Source: Chionoecetes opilio (taxonomy: Eukaryota; Arthropoda; Malacostraca; Decapoda; Majidae). Taken from it: a stretch of DNA of 64,000 bases. The position numbers and the translations under genes are program-made. The stretch covers positions 279,147-343,146 of the forward strand of contig JACEEZ010012893.1 of assembly GCA_016584305.1 (NCBI GenBank), written 5' to 3'. The first letter of the stretch is position 1. Each line of letters begins with the position of its first letter. This document shows, piece after piece, positions 55,590 to 64,000 of this stretch. A model generated the notes under the pieces. That model was given only the letters and a program-made list of their open reading frames with translations. It did not search any database and was not told the origin of the DNA.

Positions 55590-55760
55590 GGTATTTACAT
55601 TCTATATCTGAGTATTAAATACCATGTATTTAAATAATCATTAAACAGTATTTAAATACTGGAGATTAAAATACCTCGACAACCTATGTATTTATAAAAC
55701 ATTTTCTAATTACACAAGTGTATTTAAATACGTAATTTAAATACAAATGTAGTTAAATAT
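55590..55760. repeat. TGTATTTAAATACA palindrome cluster, right
   Basis: Dense GTATTTAAATA motifs end with AAATATACCAGCTCG, which is roughly the complement of the left end CAGAGCTTGGGCACTAAATA. It may be the right end of one hAT-like element of about 2.5 kb that encloses the piggyBac relic. Confidence 0.5.
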
Positions 55761-55775
55761 ACCAGCTCGTTAAGG

Positions 55776-57110
55776 TCAATGTGGCATTGAGTTCAGTAGC
55801 TCAGATAAGTTTGGAAAATATTTTTGTAACATGTTTTCTTTAGAATATTTAGTAAACCACAATGGAGTCTTTGGAGGAACATGAGGAGGTGAATGAAAAA
55901 ATTTCAGTTCTGATGAGTTTATCCACCTCGTGGGAAAGCATAGAATCCACACAGTTTTCGCAGTGATTGAATGAATGGTCATAACAAGTGTGCAACCATC
56001 TAGCCTGCCTCTGTCAGACAAAATGTAGACGACATTCCGGATTCTGAAGTTGAGCCTCCATACCTGAACCCCATCGCTCCAACAACTGCATAATGAATCT
56101 AGACAATAGAAGAATTTGACCCGGTAGTATTGTCCAACAATTTGAAACTGTTGCATCTTAGAGGTGTAGATGTGGACAAACGTACTTGAAGCGTTCAGGA
56201 ATTTCCTCTTCCTACTAGATCGGGACTGGAGATGGAATACCTATACCAGACTTCCAGCTTTATCCTTTTGCTTCTTGAAAACTTCTTTGAAAACATCGTC
56301 TCATTTCTCACATACTCCTATTTTCTAATGTTTCTACAATTTTGTAGGGACACTGACAAATCAAGATCTCGTTGTTGTAGTGCATCAGATGCATATGCAG
56401 TCCTAAGAATACGGGCTTGATTCTAGGCAAAGAACAAACTTCAAATCTATGCTATTCAATACATTGAAGATCTCCCGCTGATGTGGATCAGGTAGTAACT
56501 TAGCATATTTCTTCCAGGAAACTGTTTCAGCGCTGCAATTAACTTTGTTCAGAGTCTGAGGGTGATGTACTCTGCAAGCCCATCGTGTGTCTGACAACGT
56601 CTGAGGCTCAAGTGACGCCTCTCTGGGTAAATAGTTCTTGAACTTCTATGAAAGCAGCATGCGTTTCGAGAATTTGCAACAACAGCATATGGAGTATCCA
56701 CTCAAAGTGAAGAATGTCACAAAAATGAATGGCTGGATTTGCACTTCACTATATCAGATTTAGACAATGTGCATGGACAGGGAATACAGAGCATTGGTTT
56801 CCATTTCTGAAGTCTTGATTGAAGACCTTTGTTAGTCCAACTCCTGTTGGCGCCTCATCAAATCCGCACGGCACATCTTCAATATTCAGTTTATTCTTCC
56901 CAAAGAGCTAATACCAAGTTTCTAAATCTCCCAGTTGTAGACTGTACATCACATAATGGTATAAACCGTTCCTTACAGTTGAATCATACAGCAATACTCT
57001 ATGCAAAAGGAAAACTTGATCAGGTGACACATCAGTTATCATCTATGAAGTGAAAAAATCTTACTATCATGGATTTCATTCATGATTCTTTTCTCACCAC
57101 AATGGAACAC
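55776..57110 (-). pseudogene. hAT transposase relic (ZMYM/P52rIPK type)
   Basis: Minus-strand pieces in order: ERFIPLCDVQSTTGR (about 56925-56970), matching the ERFLGF..V..TTG segment; a degraded GQGYDGA step with LNIEDVPCGFDEAP near 56860; CLNLI near 56770; LSDTRWACR at 56571-56597; and QYYRVKFFYCLDSL near 56090-56135, then FPNLSELLNSM near 55785-55815. This is the DUF4371/hAT architecture found in ZMYM6- and P52rIPK-like transposases. Numerous stops and shifts make it inactive. The dimerisation C-terminus is absent. Confidence 0.7.
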
Positions 57111-57161
57111 TTTATCAAGTCATCTGAGTCCTGTTAATCTCTTCCAGGGTCAGACAACTCT

Positions 57162-58483
57162 GCAGGATGCTCGAAAATTCTCGTAGGACACTTCGAGTGT
57201 ATGGCTACAATAACCTTACGAGGGTGGGCTGAGGGAGATGCTCGTACCGAGCCGTCACTCCCGTACGGTTATCGGTGGCCTCTGGGTGGGGAATATAGGG
57301 ATATTCTAGGGATATGTGTGGGAAAATTCTGCTAACCAATCACAGAGCAGCGCCCTTCATGACGCGGCTTTATCTAGCCAATCATCATGCTCTCAGCTGT
57401 CAGGGAGCCCGATAAATAAATTTAAAGAGACTTCAAATGCCGCTGTTGTGCTAAAATCGGCCTCTTTCGGAAATCGTCCCGCGGACGCTTATTTAACCTA
57501 AATAACTCTACAAAACTTAACACAAACCTATCATAAACCTTACCTAACCTAAACCAGACCTAAATATAACTTAACCTAAACCTAAAAACTATGTTTGCCG
57601 GTGTTGAGCTAAGATTGGCTGATTTCCGAAATAGGGCCGATTTTACCTCACTATCGCCAGAATGTTACGATAATACATAGCTGCCACATTAGCCTTTTAG
57701 CGTAATATTCTCCCACTGATTACTACAGAGACGTACCCAGGGTATACCTTGATGCGCTGATCATAGGTTCGAGTCTAGCGTGCCCGAAATTAGTATCTAT
57801 AGACCACTGCTGGCCCGCGACGTACGTATGCCGTATCCGTGGCCCTGGCGGTACTCTGTTATAGTGGACGAGAACTGCGCGTTCGCTCTTTAGGTCAGAC
57901 AAGACACACGGGGGGGCTAACACCTCACTGTGACACACGTGACACTTGTGTGCAAGGATAGTATAACTTTATAATATCCTTGCTTGTGTGTATACGTGCG
58001 TGTGTACTAGTACGTCAGACATTTGATACCACCACCACCGACCGCATCATTATAGCGGCCAAACTTGTATGATGAACTATACGTTTTGATTCAAGAAGTC
58101 GACCGATATATATATTTAATATATAGGTTTGCCCTGATATGAATTTATTACAAGTACTATAGGTATTGTATGTTAAATATGATATATATGGAGTCAATGA
58201 AGCAATAAACACATCACATTTCAAACAGGCAAGCATGAAATGGCTCTATAATACACAATAAACATAAAGTATAGTGATACAACTTGTAATTTATTGTTTG
58301 TTGACGTCTAGCCGCTTCAAATTTCACTCCCTTAGGGAGTTAAGGGTGCTCCCGACCACCCTTAGCCTCGCGGTCCCGTAGCAAGTGAAAAAATTGTTTG
58401 AGCATCTCCCTTAGAGGCGCTACGAGGTAAAAGTCCCTTAGGGGAGTACTTACGGGCCCGTAACTCTTTCGAGCATCTCTGCC
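57162..58483. mobile_element. E1 repeat, copy B (uninterrupted)
   Basis: This 1.32-kb copy aligns with both halves of copy A (5091-9933) and so gives the empty target site of the 3.4-kb transposon, CACTCCCTTAGGGAGTTAAG at about 58325-58345. The ends GCAGGATGCTCGAAA (57162) and TTTCGAGCATCTCTGCC (58483) are imperfectly inverted. CTCTGC flanks each side and may be a target duplication. The centre (57490-57590) is rich in CCTAA-type repeats. A GGTTCGAGTC at 57766-57775 resembles a Pol III B box, without a clear A box. It has no coding capacity. It is inserted in the Academ-like gene that follows. Confidence 0.7.
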
Positions 58484-59746
58484 CAGTTCAACATTTTTAT
58501 CAACTCTTGTGTTTCCAGTGAGGGCCTTGACTGTGTATGGTAGGATAATATGCTTCAGTGTCTTCTGCCGGCCATGCGATATTGAGTATATAATATCCTG
58601 ACCAACGGACTCAATCACCAGAGTGACATTCTCGTTTTCCTGTCGGCCACCTGTTAGAAGAGTAGACAGGAAAATCTGGAGGGAGTCTGGTATGCTGCTG
58701 GTGAGCTGATGAGGATGTGGTGGCCAAGGCTGAGGAGTTTCCGCCGCTTTTACATCTTTGTGTATAGCCATCGCAGCATTGATGAGTTGCTTCTGGTTGG
58801 ATGACGCTGACTGCAGGCGAGAAAGTTGTTTTTGCAAACTTAAGTTTTCTCTAGCAATATCCTCTTTTGAACAACATTCTGGGAGGATAAACAACCGGCC
58901 ACTTTCATCAGGAAATATGTGTAGACTTGTCCCAAACTCTGCCTCCAGTTTCCGTCTGAAATGTTTCTTTGTTGATTCCATCAACTGATTGCCAGAATCT
59001 GAAACGATAAAGTCCCCAAGATGCTTCAGTAAATATGTCATGTACACAACCCGTGGTTGATCATAAACTTCATTCCTTATGTATTCAAAGAGGTCTGAGT
59101 ACCCTGAAGCAAGAGATTGTTCATAGCCATCTGTCTCCATTGATTCCTTTTCAGGTTGTGTTGCTACCTTTGTAAACTTGATGTAGCAAGATTTGTGGTA
59201 TTTGGCCTCCCCTGCAATTACTGATTCTGCTGAACACAGTGCAAGAATTCTTGAATGATTTTGGTCTATAGCACACTGTTTGTCTTTTCCATGACTGCGT
59301 GTTTCAAGGCACTGTTGCAGTGGCTCGCGGGTCTTTGTAGACTTTATATATTTAGTCTGTCTCTCACAAAATATGCAAATTGCTGGAAGAACTGGCGTGG
59401 GAGATGCGGGACCACGTATAGATCGTCTTCTCGCTTGTTGTGCAGCTGCACCAACTTCAGGACTCCCAATGGTCTGTTTCTTTTACAGTGCATCTAAGCT
59501 CTTCTTCATTGTAAACAGAGATCTGCAGTATCTGTGGTAGTAGACATCTGCCATGTCTAAAGCTAGAAGTGGCTTGTAGTTCCTGATATGCGCTGCATCG
59601 AGTAGGGAATTCATAGACTCTTCATTCTTAGGTTGAGTGAGTTCCACGTAAGGATCCTTATCACAAGATGGAGCATGGCTGACACAGCGTGCTTCATCTC
59701 TTGGTCGTTTCTTAGAAGTTGATCTGGCATCAGCAGAAAATTCCAT
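58484..59746 (-). pseudogene. Academ-like transposase N-terminal half, copy W, one in-frame stop
   Basis: One frame runs from ATG at 59746 to 58484, about 420 codons, with a single TAA at 59483-59485. The N-terminal zinc-type block has YYHRYCRSLFTMKK, then after the stop ICIFCERQTKYIKSTKTREP, QQCLETR, RILALCSAESVIAGEAKYHK and SCYIKFTK. These C..C and H...C steps are characteristic of this transposon family as I remember it. A coiled-coil-like stretch follows (ARENLSLQKQLSRLQSASS), then VGQDIIYSISHGRQKTLKHI, LPYTVKALTGNTR. There E1 interrupts it, and the nuclease half is not found beyond E1. An acceptor (TCTGTTTTCAG) just upstream of the ATG suggests a 5' UTR intron. It is the best preserved of the four copies. 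Confidence 0.65.
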
Positions 59747-60985
59747 TTTGTTCTTGAAAGACGATCTTCATAAATCTGAAAACAGATAGGTTAGAACTAT
59801 TAAAATGTAATCTGTATGATACAATTAGAGCTCAGCTCACTTTTAATAACATGGCCTAGAGAGGAAAGGTTTTCTAAAAATCTCATTCTACAAAGGCACT
59901 ATATTTGTTGTACTGCCTGTTGTACTTGTTTCCTTTGATTATCACTCACATGGTACTTATGAATACATAAATACATAGGCATGGCTCCTTATTACAGTTT
60001 TACAAAACGATTAGTGTAAAAATCAAGAATTAGTCATTATTCAGTTAGATGTCAAACAAATTCCAAAATTCTGAATATGTCATATAAAAACACTAGGTAT
60101 ATATACAAATACTTTTAAGACTAATAGGCAAATAATAAAATGACACCAAAACCTTTATGTGTCAGTATTCAGTTAAAAAAAGTATACTACATGTATAATA
60201 AACAAAATAAACTCACTCGCGTCACGCTTTTGTAAATTCCAAGAATGAACTGCTGACCGATATACGCTAAATAGCTACTGCATAATGCAGTTTAATACGG
60301 TGAAATTCTTTTTTAGACAATACAGAAGTATTCTGATTGGCTGTTGCTATTTACAACTGTATCCTTATCTTATCCATGAATCGATTTTATTTATAGTAAC
60401 ATTGCAAATGTATTAATAATATACTAGATACTGCCGTTACTGGAACATTCATAGATTGTTATTTATTTTTACTTTCTTATCACAAATATACCTACTTCGT
60501 AGCTAAAAGGTTGCTTTCTGATTTCTTTATTGCTAACAATTCAACAAGTAGGTTCAGAGATTCAATAGGAGAGCGATCGGCTATATTACATATTATGCAT
60601 CAAATGTATAATAATTATATTTCTTTTTTCATAACTAAAAGCTTCATAACTCTTAACAGCTACCTTTCTCAGAGGGTTATCATGCATTTATGAAATCCTT
60701 AGTCCAAGACCTTTAAAATGATGTATAATAACCTTGGTTGCTGTTACTGGTACCACGGACCCCCATTGGCAAAAGCACTACATCATCTTTCTGCTTAACG
60801 TCAAATTTTTCCCTAATATGTTATGAGGTTAGACTGTCGATGATACGCTTCCAACTATCTTTATCCATTGCCTCAACCTCTTCAATGCCTAATGCTGCCA
60901 GATCAACCTTATCCACAGTACATATATAGTGGTGGCTGTAGAGAAACGATCACCTTAAAAGATTTGTAATGATGTAATGAGCTAA
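59747..60985. other. AT-rich DNA, probably the 5' region of copy W, then unrecognised
   Basis: The first part should hold the 5' UTR intron and promoter of the Academ-like element. No terminal repeat was found to mark its edge. Confidence 0.4.
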
Positions 60986-60989
60986 GAAA

Positions 60990-61073
60990 AACACACACAC
61001 ACACACACACGCACACGCACACGCACACGCACAGCACACACACACACCACACCACACACACACACACACACGA
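60990..61073. repeat. CA microsatellite with CACACG variants
   Basis: Interrupted (CA)n/(CACACG)n. The minus-strand frame through it is an artefact. Confidence 0.85.
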
Positions 61074-62440
61074 CAAACATGCGTGGTTCCTAGTTAATGT
61101 AATTGAATTATACCTCTGCACTTTGACAAACTTCATTACTCGTTCTTTTTCCAAGTTGTTGCACACCATGACACCGCCTCGCCACCCTCCTGCAGGCAGG
61201 TGTTGTCCTCGCCGCTCTATGAATTCTTATTTCTTTGTTAATGTTTCAATGAAGTTCGCTGGCCCTGCACGAAGCAACCTGATATTCATAATGCTGTAAA
61301 CACGTCAAGGACATGCATTTAATTAAGTTGCCTGGCTGTACACTCACGCAAAACGGTGATGTACGCATTAAGCTCAACTTAAATAGAGAATACAAGTGTT
61401 TGTGGGCCCTTCGGACCCATTACATGTATTGATGTTTATAGTAGTAGTAGTATATATTAGACAACATGTAATTGCAAACTCCAATCGTGTTGTTGCTGGC
61501 GTTGGTCACTGGTCAAAGTGCCTCAGGGTAGACCACGTTCCGTGTGATTCCAACCCTTTGTGTTCCGCGTGATTCCAACACACACACTCACACACGCACA
61601 CACACGTCCATGAGTCTACTGAGTTTGTGGAATGCGGCAAGACGTTACGGCAGAGTTTTTCCTGTAATCTAATACTCCTAAAGGGTTTTTAGCCCAAAAT
61701 CCCCCTTCAAAATGATTCAATCGACATGTGACCAAGCCGCTTACCACCTACGATTTATTTGCGATTTGTTAAGCCTACTCTGATCAAAATTGAATTTACA
61801 GTTTCGGCTACCCAAAACAGACTGACAGACAGACACACACCCACACAGACACACGGCTACTCCTATAGTATATTAGATAGATACCAAATGAAATTGAATT
61901 GTGCAGTAAATAAGTAAACTACTCGTGCACTTGTCTCCACTTCCGTATAGGGTTTTTATCAGGGTTGTAAGTGCATTTTAGTATATGCAACCCCCCCCCC
62001 CCCGCACTCACTCACTCGCACTCATCCATATAATGTATTGTTCCAGTGCTTCGGTTGTTACTAGTATTTTTAACGCGTGTGTATAATGGTGAGTGTTGTC
62101 ACGGCGCCGTGCCTGCCAGGCGGGGGAGGTTTGCACGGGTGAATGCGTGTGTCACCATTTTTGTTTTCATTTTCGCTGCGTGTGTGATGAGTAATGGAGG
62201 TATGAATACTGTAGGGGCTAAGTGAAGGCTCAAAGGACGGAGCGGGTGGGGCCGACGACCGTATCGCTATACACATTGTAAAAACTTATTACTATTGAGT
62301 GTGAAGGGGATCATTTGTATGTGTCACTCTTGAGTTCCCGCGCTGATGAATTGTATAGGAAAGATAACATTTAGAAATATACTCAACTCAAAGTTATGTG
62401 CTCGCATATACAGAGCAATGTGCATACATATACAGTATAT
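61074..62440. other. Non-coding DNA, nothing recognised
   Basis: It includes a short CA repeat near 61580-61606 and a C-run at 61990-62002. There is no supported gene. Confidence 0.4.
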
Positions 62441-62445
62441 ATATG

Positions 62446-62530
<85 letters not shown>
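62436..62530. repeat. TA microsatellite
   Basis: About 90 bases of (TA)n, nearly uninterrupted, ending about 60 bases before the satellite begins. Confidence 0.9.
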
Positions 62531-62533
<3 letters not shown>

Positions 62534-62587
62534 GGTGCAGGGATACTGAAATTTTACTTCAGTGTTTTTGTTTTACTGCGACAACGA

Positions 62588-64000
62588 CTGTGGATTGTTG
62601 AAGTGGTGTGATATCTTGGTAATAGTGGTGTAGTGGTTGGATTGTTGAAGTGGTGTGATATCTTGGTAATAGTGGTGTAGTGGTTGCATTGTTGAAGTGG
62701 TGTGATATCTTGCATGGTAATAGTGGTGTAGTGGTTGCATTGTTGAAGTGGTGTGATATCTTGCATGGTAATAGTGGTGTAGTGGTTGCATTGTTGAAGT
62801 GGTGTGATATCTTGCATGGTAATAGTGGTGTAGTGGTTGGATTGTTGAAGTGGTGTGATATCTTGGTAATAGTGGTGTAGTGGTTGGATTGTTGAAGTGG
62901 TGTGATATCTTGCATGGTAATAGTGGTGTAGTGGTTGAATTGTTGAAGTGGTGTGATATCTTGGTAATAGTGGGGGTGTATTGTATGTGGTTTGGTGATT
63001 GGTTGAAGTGGTGTGATATCTGTGGTAATAGTGGTGTAGTGGTTGATTGTTGAAGTGGTGTGATATCTTGGTAATAGTGTGTAGTGGTTGGATTGTTGAA
63101 GTGGTGTGATATCTTTGGTAATAGTGGTGTAGTGGTTGGATTGTTGAAGTGGTGTGTATCTTGGTAATAGTGGTGTAGTGGTTGGATTGTTGAAGTGGTG
63201 TGATATCTTGGTAATAGTGGTGTAGTGGTTGGATTGTTGAAGTGGTGTGATATCTTGGTAATAGTGGTGTAGTGGTTGGATTGTTGAAGTGGTGTGATAT
63301 CTTGGTAATAGTGGTGTAGTGGTTGGATTGTTGAAGTGGTGTGATATCTTGGTAATAGTGGTGTAGTGGTTGATTGTTGAAGTGGTGTGATATCTTGGTA
63401 ATAGTGGTGTAGTGGTTGCATTGTTGAAGTGGTGTGATATCTTGGTAATAGTGGTGTAGTGGTTGATTGTTGAAGTGGTGTGATATCTTGGTAATAGTGG
63501 TGTAGTGGTTGGATTGTTGAAGTGGTGTGATATCTTGGTAATAGTGGTGTAGTGGTTGGATTGTTGAAGTGGTGTGATATCTTGGTAATAGTGGTGTAGT
63601 GGTTGGATTGTTGAAGTGGTGTGATATCTTGGTAATAGTGGTGTAGTGGTTGGATTGTTGAAGTGGTGTGATATCTTGGTAATAGTGGTGTAGTGGTTGG
63701 ATTGTTGAAGTGGTGTGATATCTTGCATGGTAATAGTGGTGTAGTGGTTGGATTGTTGAAGTGGTGTGATATCTTGGTAATAGTGGTGTAGTGGTTGGAT
63801 TGTTGAAGTGGTGTGATATCTTGGTAATAGTGGTGTAGTGGTTGCATTGTTGAAGTGGTGTGATATCTTGGTAATAGTGGTGTAGTGGTTGGATTGTTGA
63901 AGTGGTGTGATATCTTGGTAATAGTGGTGTAGTGGTTGGATTGTTGAAGTGGTGTGATATCTTGCATGGTAATAGTGGTGTAGTGGTTGGATTGTTGAAG
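62588..64000 (+). repeat. 47-bp satellite array, about 29 copies, open at the window edge
   Basis: The unit is 47 bp and contains GTTGAAGTGGTGTGATATCT, then TGGTAATAGTGGTGTAGTGG and TTG. Six units carry an extra CATG after ATCTTG (near 62702, 62762, 62814, 62913, 63726 and 63964), making them 51 bp. A few lack one base in GGATTG. One copy near 62975-63010 is disrupted (GGGGGTGTATTGTATGTGG). The minus strand has no stop in any frame of the unit, so long frames (up to 464 codons) are artefacts. The array continues past the end of the window. Confidence 0.95.

Noticed and set aside
62559..63967. Minus-strand frames of 389 and 464 codons and related ones
   Set aside because: They are the 47-bp satellite read as protein; the unit has no stop in any minus frame.
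62588..64000. Possible CRISPR array
   Set aside because: Units are head-to-tail and nearly identical, with no unique spacers or cas genes, and the DNA is eukaryotic. It is a satellite.

Overview
The window is intergenic, repeat-saturated DNA from an animal nuclear genome. The best guess is an arthropod, probably a decapod crustacean. This is an inference from three things: several CCTAA-type patches resembling the arthropod TTAGG telomere repeat, a crustacean-style set of LINE, SINE, Harbinger, Tigger and hAT families, and very long CA, TA, GA and CT microsatellites. There is no bacterial or viral gene layout, no rRNA and no functional tRNA. Almost every open frame is either a broken transposon gene or simple repeat read as protein.

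Layout. 1-5 kb: the tail of a multicopy protein gene; a Tigger (pogo-like) palindrome carrying a tRNA-derived SINE that is itself split by a small hAT element; a jockey-like LINE 3' end. 5.1-9.9 kb: a 1.3-kb repeat (called E1 here) split by a 3.4-kb DNA transposon. That transposon encodes a decayed protein with an XPG/FEN1-like nuclease signature and a Cys-rich tail (called Academ-like here). 12.4-15.2 kb: a decayed CR1/L2-type LINE ending in CA repeats. 16.9-17.4 kb: a possible host terminal exon. 18.2-24.4 kb: a second LINE type, a CCCATTCAC low-complexity array, two Tigger MITEs facing each other across AT repeats, and a hAT element with a perfect 8-bp target duplication. 26.3-28.6 kb: a tRNA-Val-derived SINE with an inverted tail, a 35-bp minisatellite, an E1 fragment and CCTAA repeats. 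29.1-29.3 kb: a possible first coding exon of a secreted protein.

31-38 kb: two more Academ-like relics of different lineages, both on the minus strand. 39.1-40.5 kb: nested palindromic MITEs. 41.3-43.3 kb: a Gypsy-type LTR retrotransposon relic cut by a Harbinger end. 43.3-47.2 kb: three Harbinger relics. 47.5-48.2 kb: a Tigger MITE with two nested retroposons. 49.2-52.8 kb: a second copy of the CR1/L2-type LINE. 54-55.1 kb: a piggyBac relic. 55.8-57.1 kb: a hAT (ZMYM/P52rIPK-type) relic. 57.2-58.5 kb: an E1 copy without the 3.4-kb transposon, lying inside a fourth Academ-like gene (58.5-59.7 kb). 62.6-64 kb: a 47-bp satellite array that runs off the window.

No operon or pathway is present. 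The relationships are nesting relationships, and they give a relative order of insertions. The most informative points are the four Academ-like copies in 64 kb and the E1 filled-site/empty-site pair. Copies in the first 15 kb are consistently longer than their partners further on, because of scattered extra bases. This may reflect uncorrected long-read errors, so frame-level conclusions there are weak. All family names come from reading translations by eye against remembered family motifs; no search was run.
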